In this document: positions 47,536-60,851 of the stretch, piece after piece
Position numbering within the stretch: position 1 is the first letter of the stretch
How the letters are laid out: every line of letters starts with the position of its first letter
Assembly: GCA_002633005.1 (NCBI GenBank)
Contig: NMRA01000038.1
Span: forward strand, 1,120,883-1,184,882
DNA: 64,000 nucleotides
Source of the DNA: Phoronis australis
Taxonomy: Eukaryota > Phoronida > Phoronidae
Direction: 5' to 3'
Notes under the pieces: generated by a model
Database searches by the model: none
What the model was told of the DNA's origin: nothing
Seen by the model: only the letters and a program-made list of their open reading frames with translations
Translations under genes and position numbers: made by a program

Positions 47536-49089
47536 GCAGGCATGCCCTCGGATTTTTGACTGGTAACCGGGGGAAATGAGAGATTCATAGTTAGGTGGAT
47601 TTTGCTCTTTTCTTTCCGAGGTACCTATAAAGTTTCACGAGTTTAACTTGACCGAAAAAAACGCTAAAATATTTGTTTAATTTGTTTATTATTGCGAGTA
47701 TTTGCGTACACTCGTTCAACATGTACACGGTCACTCCAATGGTAGCCTCGACAGCAGTGTTTTCCACATGTAGAGTTCTTTACAAACAACCATCTTCAAA
47801 AGAGATACTGTTCTTGTAATAATGTGGGAAACAGTAACATTATTCTATAACTAACCATTGGAAATAGTCCTTTTGTGTAATTAACAAACAGCGGTCTTCA
47901 CGTTCTTTAAAATTCCTGACTCCCTTTCGATGGCGGTCAATCCTATTGTGTCTTTTCACATTTTTTGATTGTTTGAGTCGAATGTCTTGATACGGCTGTG
48001 CTGTGCACGAATGTTTTGTGTTTTTGATGAATTTCGAATCGCAACTTGCCTCGTGAATACTTGGCAGTATTGGATTTACATGTATGGAGGGACAAAGGGA
48101 CTGCTTCACCGAGAGAGGGTCCCGTCTGAAATGGGACACCTTAATTATGAAAAGCTAAATATCATTAAGCTTGGAAAAGAGTGATAGTTCAGTCATTCCA
48201 CCGTCGTGTGGTCAGACGACGGTGCAGGAAGTGACCTTCTTCAACATGAAAGTTGGTTGCACAATTTCATAAAAAAACAGGAAAATAGACGTAATCGAGT
48301 CCAACACTGGGTCCTCTCTCCGTGAGCGTACCCTCAAGAATTTGTTAATAGAAACATAAAAACTGTGGCCACTAGTGAATGTCACCAATGGCCTCCTTCA
48401 GGCGTGGGGCCCCTCTATGTGAAAATATCTATATTTTCGAAAATCAAGAAATGTGCAGCAATTGATTATATCTGTCAGGTCATCAAATTTTCTCAAGTGA
48501 TATACTATTCGAGAAAAATGCGGCAGTTGTCTCAGTTACCTCTTGCCAGAGAGGGGCCTCTGGAAAAATATGGTTTTGCAGTTGCAAAATTGACTTACTG
48601 ACTTTAAAAATCCAGTAAATTAATACACACCGCAAAAGCTTCGCTTTACAAATTTTGTCGATTTTTCGAAATATATTCACGAATCATTACGTGCATGTTT
48701 CCAAGTGCATATAGACCTCCTGTGCTGCGAAAGCGGAGACCCCAACAACGATGTCCTGGCCAGGGTTCTCAAAAGGTAAACCATGCACTGATACAGAGTT
48801 GTTAAATATTCTCTTGACTTTTCTCTCTTATCCGCATTTAGCAGTGTTTCTTTTCTCGACTGTCCCCGTCCCACGCGTATGTCGGTTGCCACGGTTTAAC
48901 CCTGACGCCTGAAAACTTTTTTAGGGGGCCTATGCCCTCCGGCCCCCCGCTTCCTACGGCTCTGAGATGATTGTCCACAGAGATGTTAAAAATGGATGTA
49001 CAGTATATGTGAGACGCTTATTCGTTGCTAGGCAATATACTTAAAAAGCACATCAAAATCTTTAATGTTTAACTATAGTGCTGTAACCC
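47536..49089. other. Non-coding stretch with a weak family Q fragment
   Basis: No gene recognised. 48918-48960 ('ttttttagggggcctatgccctccggccccccgc') may be a small family Q relic. Confidence 0.35.
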
Positions 49090-49222
49090 AAGGGCTGCCA
49101 GGATTTTGCCAGTTGGGGCCGGGGCAGGATTTTGCCCTTTAGACATTAGCACCCCAGCACTGCCAAACGGAATCAGATAACTTTAGGGGGGGGGGGTTGA
49201 CCCTGCTCTAAATCCGCCACTG
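49090..49222 (+). mobile_element. Family Q element
   Basis: It shares 'caggattttgcc', 'ttagacattagcacccc...actgccaaacggaatc' and the terminal 'ctctaaatccgccactg' with the copy at 45221. It includes a run of ten G. Confidence 0.65.
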
Positions 49223-50226
49223 AACATTATCGACATCATAAAAATATCAAATAGAGAGAAAACAGTTTCATCTCTTCACGAAAACAACAACGGATTTAAA
49301 ACTTGACATGTTTCGGTGTCATTTATTAAACACCATCCTCAGAAGTCATAATACAGTGGCCATCTCTGTTTATCAAAGTCAAGACTCGTCAATCGTACTG
49401 CTGTTTATGCGGGAGTCACGTGGTCTATGCGGGAGATACGTGGTCTGAGTACGAGACTTGGTGAAATGTCATTTCGTACAGTAATCAATCAACATGACCG
49501 TTGAAAAGACTGTTGCATAACAACAGAAAAATATGCTCGCTGCTCGGGCATCAGTAAACAGCCACTAGTTGATTTGTGGAATATTTACGTTGAAAGACGT
49601 ATAAAGTCAATGCATCTAATAACGGTAGACAAGATTTTACGAGTTCCCACAAGGTTTTGAACTATTTTTTAATCTACCAACTAAACTTTTCCAAAAATAG
49701 TTGGCCTTAGTCCTACAACCATGGTTTTTCTAGGGTCACCGATGACTTTTTTCCACTATTGAAACTAATTAGTAGCTAGAACGCATGGCTTTAGAGATCG
49801 TAATTTCCGAATTACACAGCGTTCTGATGTAGAAAAAAATCGGTTTATAAAACTTGAACCTTCGCTTTTGTGCTTCCCCTGTTTTAGAATGTGAAAGTTA
49901 ACTTATTTCTTAAAAATTGAAGCTCTCGAAAACACGTGCTGTACAGGAGAGTGCCCGTTGGTTTCTGGATGACATCTTTATGTAAATACTAAAATCGACA
50001 GATTCATAGATATTTTTTTGACGATTAGGAGCTAAGCTGGTAAGAACTGGTTATGATTCAGTGAAGGCTGAAGTAAAGAAAATCACCCGTTCCCCAAATA
50101 ACAATATACACTTAGCGATATTTGCCCATCTGAAAAACAGTAAACAACAAATGGCATTCGAAAATTTTTACAGTCTGCCTCCCCCGGGTTCACCGCCACC
50201 TATGTCGTACAAGAGGGGGGGGGGGG

Positions 50227-50364
50227 NNNNNNNNNNNNNNNNNNNNNNNNNNNNNNNNNNNNNNNNNNNNNNNNNNNNNNNNNNNNNNNNNNNNNNNNNN
50301 NNNNNNNNNNNNNNNNNNNNNNNNNNNNNNNNNNNNNNNNNNNNNNNNNNNNNNNNNNNNNNNN
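50227..50364. other. Assembly gap (138 n) inside a G run
   Basis: Both flanks are runs of ten or more G. The open frames that span it are artefacts of unknown bases. Confidence 0.98.
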
Positions 50365-50514
50365 GGGGGGGGGGTCGATACAAAATTTGCAACATCGGGA
50401 GAATGGGAAAGATGGTGGCAACGGGTTATGATATTTACCTTCTTACGGTCTACACCACGATAGTTCTATTAGTTGTGAGCCCATGATTTTCACAAACAAA
50501 CTCTAATTAAATGC

Positions 50515-50672
50515 AGGGGTGGATCCAGGATTTTGAATTGGGAGGGCAGGGCAGAGTATTAGCCAGGGTTTTGCCCGTCAGACATTCGCACCCCCAAATT
50601 GCCAAATGGAATCTGGGGGAATTCTAGTGGGGGGCATGGCCCCTTTGGCCCCCCCTCTAAATCCGCCACTGT
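50515..50672 (+). mobile_element. Family Q element
   Basis: 'ggggtggatccaggattttgaa' to 'ctctaaatccgccactg', very similar to the copy at 45221, including 'tttgcccgtcagacattcgcacc'. Confidence 0.72.
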
Positions 50673-52341
50673 AACCCATGCCATCATCTATAGACATACG
50701 CCGTTACGATATGTTGCTGAGCAAGTAAATGAGTCAAGTGAAGTGGGCACTTGCGCGCGTGGCGCACGTGCTTCACAGTTTCAGGGCACGTGGGAGTTTT
50801 AACCCCATTGGGAATCTTGCCTCCTGACTTTACTCTACTGACGTGATTTTTCAACTCGCTAGACTGAAGGACAGGGTAGTATAATCAGGGTAGACTTTGC
50901 CAGATGAGGCATAAATATCAGTCAAAAATCTATGTGCCACTTTTGAGGACTGATCATTGGTCACATCATTATTTTTTGTTCTTTTTCGGGATTTTTTAGG
51001 GGCTGGCATTTTAACAAGTGCCATTTCGTCATACCTTGGTTACGCGTCGATTAGTGATGTACGCGACTAACTACAAACCAAATCCAAAGACATCTATGAT
51101 TGGTATCAAGCCTGAAATCATGGTCGGGAACTGATGAAATGTCCTGGCCGGCTCAGTCCTGACAAAAATGAGCGGCGATGTCAATCAAGTTGTTTAGGTC
51201 ATTTGCATAGTAGTTTTGATCGCAACAGGCGAGTGCTCTGCTATGTCGTTTGTTAGAATGTGAATGCAGTCAAGACAAAAAAAGCGTGATTGCGACTCAG
51301 TTTTATGCTCCCATTGGCTCCAGTTAGTCCGAATAAATTGTTACTAAGCATAGGTTAGATTTTTTCAATTTCGACTGATATAGATTTGGGAGACCATCTA
51401 CATTCCTGACCCTGAAAATTATTGCTCTAGATGCGCAAATGCTACGATCTATCGATAATGAACGTCGGTAACCAGTGCAGCCAACTCGAGAGGGGCCAAC
51501 TTGGGACCGGAAGTGGTTAGATAGGTCACTTGGTCTTACCATGTTAGTTTGGGAAGAGTGACCGTCTACTTCTTTGATTTCTGTGTTTAAGTACGGTAAA
51601 TCACTTCTGTGTATACATATTGATATCGCACTTTTCTCCTGAAATATTCTGCATAGTTGTTTCGCACGTCAGTCATATAGGCACACGTGATGTACCTATG
51701 TTTAGCTCATTTGGCGCAGGCGGATTGCCCTTGGGATACATTTATGTCCCTAAGACTTAGCGTGCAATGCACGCTGTTGATTTGCACGCTGTTGTGATAT
51801 ATGTTAGGTTGAACTCAACCTGTTTTAGTACTAGTTACGTACTTGATGGTCACGAAACAAGGACAGTCGTGATTTGTTTATGGAGGTAATGCAATTTTAA
51901 AATCCTACAGCACGTTAGATATCAATTAACAACAGGATTACAATTTATTTTGGGAGAACTCACTTATTTCTTCAAAAAGTTATTGAGGAAGTTGTTGGCA
52001 CAACGCAAGCGACATGAACTTTACTAATGAAAAAGGGATTGACATTCCATTATATATTATTGTGATGGTCATGCGCGCGGTCATGAAAAATAAAACGTCT
52101 TACCACAAAGCAACGTAAAGCGGACAATATTGTCCTGGCCTACGTCACTACGAAATAAATCGATGAAACGCTCAACAGCTCAGTGTTCAGATAGACGCTT
52201 GCGTGAGTTGAAAGGCGAATAAGGCAGTAAAATAAAAATTAAATCTTTTTTGTATGCAGTATACCGAAATGGATCTTTAAAAAATTTCCAAGCCGACGTG
52301 TCCACCTTGCATTCCCTAATTATGATCTCGAATGTATTTAT
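50673..52341. other. Non-coding stretch
   Basis: No gene or shared repeat recognised. A small local repeat 'gcacgctgttg' occurs twice near 51765-51795. Confidence 0.4.
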
Positions 52342-52627
52342 CATGGGCGCACCCAGGGTGGGGGGGAGGGGCTCGGGGGGCTCGAACAAGCGCACCCCAG
52401 TTTGGCAAATTGTGCAAACTATAGGCCCGCCTCAGTAAAACAAAAAGTCCGAGTAAACGAGACAAAAGTTCACAAAATCCACAGAAATTCTGTGCGTATG
52501 CACAATTCGTGGGCATTCGTGGGCCTGAACCTAGTGGCCCCGTTTTTTATTCTCGTTGATTTCTTCCAGTAAAAGGTCCGCATAACAAAAAATTCGAGCC
52601 CCCTATGTTTTAGGCTGGGTGAGTGCA
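52342..52627 (+). mobile_element. Family D short inverted-repeat element, copy 3
   Basis: The ends 'catgggcgcacccag' and 'ctgggtgagtgcat' match the other two copies. The interior has 'ggggctcggggggctcg', 'gccccgttttttattctcgttg' and 'aaaattcgagcccccta', the longest version of the three. Confidence 0.65.
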
Positions 52628-53070
52628 TATTTAATCGGTGTTCCCAGAAAACATTAATTTTGGCAAGTTTAGTTATCGATTAAAAATATACCTATTTGTT
52701 AAACATTTCAATACTGTGACCATTCGTAAAAACGTCTCTAGTTTCAATTACAAATAATTCAAAACCGATCAGAAATGGTGAAAAACACTAAGATTCAGTA
52801 ACACCCGGAGAAATGTTTGCTGAAAAAAGAACAAAGCGATTCCTAGTAAGAGTTGACTAAAACCCATGAAGGCTAAGTCAATTAAACTCGAACAAAATTT
52901 CCTCTCAGTGTTCATCCATGAACAACGAATGACCAGAAGGATCTATTTTCAAAATAAAAACGCTTGAAATTGAAAACATAGCTTGACTGAGGAATGATAT
53001 TCGTTAACTTTATGGCCCGGGGAATAATCCCTGTACCAGCTAGGTATTAGACTCTAAGGTACGTTTAGCA

Positions 53071-53098
53071 TGACGTCACTTTGACGTCATGATGACGT
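53071..53098 (+). promoter_or_regulatory. Cluster of three CRE-like sites at 11-bp spacing
   Basis: TGACGTCA occurs at 53071 and 53082, and TGACGT at 53093. The starts are exactly 11 bases apart, close to one DNA helical turn. These are consensus CREB/ATF half-site pairs. The cluster lies about 2.9 kb before the CMIP first coding exon. It could equally be a tiny tandem repeat. Confidence 0.4.
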
Positions 53099-55690
53099 TT
53101 TTGACCCAGTGTGATCATAGACCATAGTACATGGACCGATTAATGGACGAAAGAGGCTCTAGGATGTTACGCAAAAACAAAAAGTGTCGGAGTTGCTAAT
53201 CTATGGTGTGACAGTATGTCTATTCTTGTTTCTGGGTCCAAACTGCGTCATCTGCTGCCACGATACGTCATCACTAAACATCCGAATATGTTTGCAAAGC
53301 TAAGTAGGATTCAACGTCGCGAGTTACGTAGTTATCGTTGTGTGGTTGTAAAGGCAAAGGCATTTGAAAAATTGCTTTGAGTGTCTGGGATACTTTGCTA
53401 CTGAAAATGCTTTCGAGGTTAAAAATAGTTTCAGAAAATTGTTATCATGAAAGTTCAGACACTTTTATTCAACTGTAGGATAACTATATGCATATAATTA
53501 GGCCCACGCGTCAATATTTGAAGTTGAGCCTATATGCAGAAGCACATGTTCCTACCTATACGCAAATAATTAGAGTTAAACTCCTTATATTGCCGTAACC
53601 CATTTTTTTAATATTCTCAGCTATTTGGCTCGTGGGATGTAATCAACAATATTGCAAATGATAACGTTAACACCAATTTTGTAACATTTAGCCACGCCGG
53701 AACTTGACTGCTATTCCTATCATTCCTGCTGGCTATATTCACAGGTGCCTAACAGGCTCGTCTCAACTGTCCCATAATCTGGGAAATGCGCTGTCAAACC
53801 TCAAGAAGAAGTGTTTCGAAGGGGTACAATTATACACCTTTGCCGAGGACACGTATCCCAAGCAAGGCATGCGCCTGTGCAGGGGACAGACACCTGCGCC
53901 TAAAAGCGGTTAGCCACATGCGCTTATGAGCGAAACACTTGAATAAATAATGCATTAATTTAGGATAAAGGCGCCTAAAAAAGTGTATATTTATGTATAG
54001 TAGATTTGCCTTAAAATTCAGAATGATAGAACGACAACATGTTCCATCACAATGTGACACCATATATTGTCGCCAGGTGTGACAACATTTGCCGTGAATG
54101 CAGACACATATTGTCGCCTGGGCAACAAAACGTGTTCAATGCGACCATAACCTACATGCCACAACACACGCTAGTTTTGGATTACAAAGTAAATGCTTGG
54201 GGGGGGGGGGNGGGGGGGGGGGGGCAAGTGGCGCGTGAAAAACACGAGTACATGCAGGACTGTAACCTACGAAAGTGTATAATTATTTTAGTGACGTATT
54301 TCGACTGACAAAACTTATTCTGTGTTCTAAGTAGGTGGAAGTGAAGGAAACAGTATCGTTATGGTACTTCACGCATGTGGTAAGTCTTTTACCGCTAACT
54401 TCCATAGCAACGCCAAGACATGGACACATCATCTGTCAGCTTTACCGGGCCTCACCCTAGATGCCAAAAATGCACCACCCCCTCGTCCTAACTGCCCAAT
54501 AAGGCACCCTCCCGATGGAAAAATACGGATATGTTTTATTTCAATTTCGAGTGTTCTAAAATGTTTTATCACTGTTATTCTATTTCTTTATAGTTCCCTA
54601 CACACTTTCTCAAAATTCTGAATACCCGTATGTGGAATGTTATCAATGTATAGCCAAGCGTATTTCAATGATTTGAACTAAATACAGATGACAGATCACG
54701 GAGAAAATATCATTTCTTTGACTCTTACATGCAGTTGTTAGCTCATCACAGAATCCACCTAAGCACCCATTTTTTTCGAAAAAAAACGTTACGGGTCCCT
54801 TTGTGAGTTGTACCCCCGGCAAGAACTTCCCACAGGTTTCCATGAAACCGGCGAGGGTACGCTACGAAAATTTCCGTTGTTATTTTTATGCCACCCGAGG
54901 TTATTATTAGCGGTCCTACTATAACTAAGTAAAATAATAGTTTACGATTTCCGTCTAGATACAGTCATCATATGAGCTATCACAGGAAGTCGGATTTTTA
55001 ATGTAAAGATCGATTTCATGCAACACTAGAATTAATACATAATTCGTGTAGATGAAGGAAACTGGTGTTCTTATTTTATCCCGATGTTAAGGTGGAGAAC
55101 TGACTTTGAATAATTAATTTCCAGCAAGGGCCATTTGACATATTGTAATTAAAACTCAACTGAGGGTGTGTGGGAAGAAACACTCATAATTCGGTCACGC
55201 CTTTGTTTAGACTAGTTCCTTACTGACTCTGGGTGACGACCATTTTCGAAGGGACAATGTCCTCGCGAAACGGAATTCCTGCCAAAAGCGTTTTTTTCTT
55301 TTGAGTCGCGGACGGTTGCCAGGCTGGGCACCTGTAGTACGTATTTTATTCCGATAAGGTGGGAAACTGACTTTGGACAATCAGTTTCAAGGGAGCTCTG
55401 ACATATTAGTAATTAAAAATGCAATAGGGAAACACCCATATTCCGGTTCAGTACACCTTTCTTGTTGACTAATTTCAGTTCCTGCTTACTTGTCGGTGCC
55501 GGAATTGGGCTACCTTGGAAAAGTTTCGTAGACGGAAGAATCTTGTTCGACGAAGTTAGTATGATCATGTGCTTCACTGGCACTATACATAACGAGTGTA
55601 GTCTTTTGAGTTCTTGCTTTTCTCGCTCTAAACCCACTCCTCTCGAACACTCACTTTGTTTTGATTTACGTTGCCGGTGACGCGTGGCGA
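53099..55690. other. Non-coding stretch upstream of CMIP
   Basis: No exon recognised. A G run with an ambiguous base lies at 54199-54224. 55020-55180 and 55340-55480 share words such as 'tattttat(t)ccgat' and 'ctgactttg(a/g)a', a faint duplication. Confidence 0.4.
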
Positions 55691-55732
55691 CTAAGGTCAT
55701 CCCTATTTACACTTCTTTGACCTTTCCTTATG

Positions 55733-55773
55733 TGACGTCATGACCCACGTGACTGAGAGACATCCACTTCCGC
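55733..55773 (+). promoter_or_regulatory. Putative CMIP promoter elements: CRE, E-box, ETS-type
   Basis: Within 41 bases there are TGACGTCA (55733-55740), CACGTG (55746-55751) and ACTTCCGC (55766-55773), about 200 bases before the CMIP start codon. Their density and position suggest a TATA-less promoter. The transcription start itself cannot be read from sequence. Confidence 0.45.
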
Positions 55774-55972
55774 GGATTATGTTGAACTGTTGATTTATTT
55801 ATGTCGGGTTTTGAAGTGTGCAGTGGATGTACAGTGTTTTGTTTTCTTTGCGTCAGTAGTGTATTGGGAGTTCAAACGACATTCTGTTGGTTTACGATTC
55901 TTTTTAGATTTTCTTTTCTTCTTATCTTGAGTTTTACGTTGTCTATTGATGGTGAAGCGGAGCAGGAGTAAA

Positions 55973-56173
55973 ATGGCGACTTCGCCAACTACGGATAGAA
56001 ACAGACACGGAAAAAACGGTACTAAGTATAAACTCCTGAACGAAGGAGACGTCCAAGTTTGTCGTCTGAACCATACAAGGACTATCGTCAGCAAAATCAT
56101 GAACTCCAAGTATCTTCGGAGATGGGAAACGCACCGCCTGATACTGAATGAGACGTGCATAAAATCCAGCTCG
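55973..56173 (+). CDS. CMIP: CMIP (C-Maf-inducing protein), first coding exon
   Basis: 67 codons from MATSPTTDRN to ETCIKSSS, ending at donor gtaaga, phase 0. The segments GTKYKLLNEGDVQVCRLNH, RTIVSKIMNSKYLRRWE and THRLIL align with human CMIP MRYKLLQEGDIQVCVIRHP, RTFLSKILTSKFLRRWE and PHHLTL. CMIP is a cytosolic adaptor with a PH-like N-terminal domain and C-terminal leucine-rich repeats, linked to T-cell and podocyte signalling in mammals. The chosen ATG has A at -3 and G at +4; in-frame ATGs 24 and 27 bases upstream are alternatives. The following exons (human [21 protein letters not shown] region) were not found before 64000, so intron 1 exceeds 7.8 kb. Confidence 0.88.
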
Positions 56174-59100
56174 GTAAGACAAGTGTCAAAACTAAAGTTC
56201 TTAATTAATCCACATTGATAACCATGTACTGCAGGTTATAATTTACTGGTGGGGGGCCATAGTCATTTACACTGCTCACAGAGCCAAAGCCAATGCTTTG
56301 AAACTAGGAGGGGGAGGGGCGTGAGAATAAATGTGCCCTACACTTCCTCTCTTCCCTCTGATGGTACTTTTCGTATCGTCCCTCAGGGCTCAGGCCTTCC
56401 ATTACTTATACTTGAAGCAAATAATTTAACTATCGGTTGGCCTCTTAGTTTAGTATATAGTACTAGTTGGTCCACCGACCCTGTTTAGAGTGGAGGTAAT
56501 ATAGGCCCTCCTGCGTATTTTGCCAATCATTACTAGGCGTTTAGTTATCACTGGAAGTTGGCGATGAACTGTTGAGGGAAAATATATTGAGAATCAGATA
56601 GCTCAACACGTTCAGACGTACCTGCCTGTAAACTGTTTTCATTTTGACCCTTTGCTCTTTCAGTTAAGATAATTTGACACTATTGCCAGTGCAATTTACT
56701 TGGCCACATGTTAAAACTCGTCTGTTGACGGCCATGTTTTTATAGGGCAACGTCAAAACTTTTTTTGGGCAGGTGACCAATAATTTGCATGAATGGGAGG
56801 TAATTTCAGTTTCTGCAATGAATTTATGCCCAGTGCATTATTTACACCTGATTGTTTCCTTACATATTCTTTGGTGTGCTTTATTTTATCATTAAAGAAA
56901 GTTTAAGCACAGTTCCTTTACCGGGTCATCCGAGACAGTTGTACCACCCTCTGATGGGGCTCGACCTGAGGCCGTGGTAATTTCTCATTTAAAATAAAAC
57001 AACAAAATTACAAAATACAAGGGATAGTATCTAGTCAAACATGCATGTATGTGCACAATGAGTTGTAATTAACACTGAACATGTGAAATTCTGCCAAGCT
57101 TCCCTTCCCAGCTGCCATTTTGGGGGAGAATATATTCCCGAGTCCTACCTTACCTAAACTTCTCAATGCTTCTCACGCATGGAGTAAAGATGGAGTTCAA
57201 AGTCTTTGCAAATCTGCCTCATTTCTGATAGACACTGCGTCATCAAGCATATATGCATAGCTCTAGAACGGATTGCTGAAGCATGTAAGTGCTTTTAAAA
57301 GTCGCATTTTTAAGTTTAAAATATATTCTTAGCGAGGTCAAAATTTGGTAGCAGGAATTGGACTACTCAGGGTTGAACGTGGTGTAGACGTAGCCTGACG
57401 GGACCTTGTTGCTTAACGTCTCGTTTGTATGCCTACAGCATCCACATTGATTATGTTACCTTTCATGGTACGTACCTCCCTAACCACCACTGATGGCCTG
57501 GTTTCTACCTGTGTCTCGAAGGGTCGGTGTGACCCTTGTTCACATTAGGATCGCAACCACAAAATTTACAGTCACTCCAAGGAATATTAAAAAGGAGTAA
57601 TTTGTCATGTTTTGGATAACTCCAAAATGTGCCCAAACAGAAGTGCTTGAAATCTCAAGCAATTCTCATTTCTGAGTAGTACTCGAGAAAGCGTAAAATC
57701 TCGAGTATGCTAGGGAAAATTAATCCAAAATGTCAGACTGTTATGAAGCCAGCTTGAAAAAGTACTTAATTATGCAGTACTACAATTTCTTTGAAGCCTT
57801 AAGTTCACTGTCAGATTATATATTAAAATTTCAATCAGTATGGGTAAACAAAATTTGATTTTGCAAGTATCTAGCCTACACTATTTTATTGGAAAATCAT
57901 TTCTGGAAAACTTCAAATACCTTGTAGAATGAATGTTCATATTTGTACTGAAGGGGGCACTAGGTTTCAGTGTGCACTTCAATTTTATTTTTTCTGTTTC
58001 ATCGCATCAAATACTGTCATAGCAACTAGTTGTCTAATACTGCTGGAAAATAGCTGTGTTCTCCCGTCATGTCATATTTCAACACGGTGCCGTAACATGC
58101 TTGAAGAATTCTGAGCCATGTTTGGAAATGTGGAGGCATGTTTGAAAAGCTGGAAACTCTGGAGATCTCATCATGGTTCGTTTCTGCGTACTATCTGTTC
58201 ACAAGCGGAAGCTTTACCTCTGTGCCAGAAGCGTACGTCTTCGTACACTAAGTTCTGATAATTTCATTCAGCTTTTGTTGTCTCATTAATTTGTAAACCA
58301 CCTTGAAATGCAAAGCACTGAGTGATCGCAAACCTCTTGCCTTGGTCAATTTATCTCGATTCCTTCCATGTTATTGCTCATAAATTTGTGGAAAGCTAAA
58401 ATGTTCATTGACTATCAACACACATCTTCTGTGCAGACTTGACTGCATGCATGCTGAGCATACTGACTCCAGGCTTACATTTATTTTGCACTTGAATGGC
58501 CGTTATGACTGCAAAATATGGCTCCTTCGCATTATGTACTATGTTGTTATTTTGTTCAGGAAGTTTCATTCAAGCCTCTTCTCTGCAGTTTCAGTTAAGA
58601 GCCTGTTACAGACTGACCAACTGAGTGAGGTACCATTGAATGCCCAAACACTGCATCCTCCCATGGTGTACTTGGTGGTGTAATCATGCAAAAAAGAATT
58701 ATTGACTTTCACTTCTAGGTCATTGTCACGCATGTTGACCTCAGTGAAAGTCAGTCATTGTGTAAAAATTACACAACATTGCTTTTATTGACAGCATCAC
58801 CTGCTGATAACTCCATGGTACTGACATTAACCTTTCAAAATGCATGGAAGTGTCAAGGCTTTGTTGTTAAGTCCACCTGTTTACTGTGAAGGTTACTGAC
58901 GATTTAACTTCGATCCAAGATGGAAGTAAACTTTCTCACCCACCGACATTGCCTAAAACGTCAACGCTGCAACATTGGTGTGAAAGGTACCTTTATTACA
59001 AAAAGTGAATAAAGGGTTAAAAACTTGGACCTGTTTTTACCACCAGTCCCTGACACTACATGTTGTTAATTGTCACAAACATGCGCTGTGTCTAAATAGT

Positions 59101-60851
59101 GGTTTCTGGTAGTGAACAGTAAGCATTGTTTTGACATTGCATTGTTTGTGCAAGGTAATTGTCAATTTGAAATGCTGGTTTTAACAACTTAATTTTTTTT
59201 ACACGTTAAGTGGTTAATTATTTGATTTTAATGACATTGTGCTTTGTGGCTCAATGTTTTTATCATTCATCATTTGTAATCTCTTTTTGAAAAGTTGATA
59301 ACATTGATAGGCTATTTGAAATTACGATCTGAAAATGATGAGACCCGCTTCAGTTGTGTGAATTGCCTATATGTGAACGACATTGCTAGAAAATAATGTG
59401 GCTTGCTGAACTGCTGTGACACAGTGACGCTGAACTGGTAGGAAAACATGTTTTGTGCATACGGTCTACCTTTATTCATGAGCACCACCTAATGGATATC
59501 GAGTGAACAATCTCAATTGGCCTCGTTTCATTTTTACTAAATGACCTTTGATTGCAGTTCAGGTATATTTGCTATATTGAGAAATATATCGGAATTTATT
59601 TAATCTTTTACTTGAAGCTTATATTATTAACTACGTCTGGGATACTAAAATAGTGTTAATACCAAGTGACTACAATAATTCTGTACTTGATTTGAATAAC
59701 AAAACAGTGCGGTTACTTGAATCAATTTTTACTACCTGGTACAATTTAACTAAGTCTTGTGGTGTGGTGCCCTGAGTTGATGTCAACTGGTCATTGATTT
59801 TGTGCATTCTGTACAAACTTACGTGGTATTAAATCAATTGTTGTGTTCCCCCATTATAAGTTATCTGCAGTTATTATTGTTAAGTAGACGATACTTTTCT
59901 CAATGAGGGCACTTTTCCATACAGTTAACTTTGCTACTATCGAAGTTTCGATGTTAAGTGTAGTTAACTGTGAAGTTAAACATGAGCGTTCTCATCAGCT
60001 TCGGAGTTGTAGATCAGCAAAGTTATCACAAAACGGCATTAGTATGACCTTTGGTCATTTGCCTTGCTGTTTTTGTCAGTGCTTGCCACAAAAATGGCAA
60101 GGACCTCTCCCCAATTGGAAACTAGAATGTCAACTTCAAAAGGCAGCCAACGGTTGTCACGTTGGGATGATGATGATGTACTTGAGCAGGCTAACAGCTG
60201 ATCCAAACAAAGGTGATATGGCATGGCGGGAACTTGTTTTGCGTACACTTCACGTTCAATGATTTTTTAATGGAAAGAATCCAACAGATACATGGACAAA
60301 TTGAAACTGAATGCTTATATTGCCAAAATAATAATTATTATAACAAAGTATTAACAATTAGTAACCAATCACCGTAGCTATTGGCAAACGCTGGCAGTGA
60401 TCCCTGCAGATAACTCCAATTGCATCAAAGTTAAGTGTTCCAACTGTAGTCAATCGTTGACGCTTCGCTGTTAAATCCATCTCTTTACTTCACAGTTAAC
60501 TTGTGCTGTTAACTTCGATTGAAAACCGAAGCTTCGGAGCCAGTGGAAAAGGCCTTTGAGAGTTGTAGCTCTTATTTTATGTTCATGGTTTGTTGGTTGT
60601 GGTTAGTTCCCTTGAATCCGCTTCTTACGCAATCTGTTTTAAAGTTATAACGCGTTAGTGCCGTTCCCATGTGAAAACTGGTGGAAATAATTCTGTGTAT
60701 TTTCAAGCAAATCTCTGCGGACTTGGGACATTCTTAGATGAAACGAATCCTCAATAGGATGTGGTAGTACTTAGTATTCCTATGTATTTGGGATAACCTA
60801 CCGTATATGTATCAAATTGTTTTGCTAGTCGTCCAGGTGGTAGGGTTCTTA
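56174..60851 (+). other. CMIP intron 1, first part
   Basis: No exon recognised. 59915-59975 and 60440-60540 share inverted words ('cagttaactt', 'ttaactgtgaagttaa', 'cgaagtttcg/cgaagcttcgg'), hinting at a foldback element of about 640 bp that contains the unassigned frame 59903-60262. Confidence 0.45.

Noticed and set aside
50061-50486. 141-codon plus-strand frame across 50.1-50.5 kb
   Set aside because: It stays open only because the 138 unknown bases have no stops; the flanks are G-runs.
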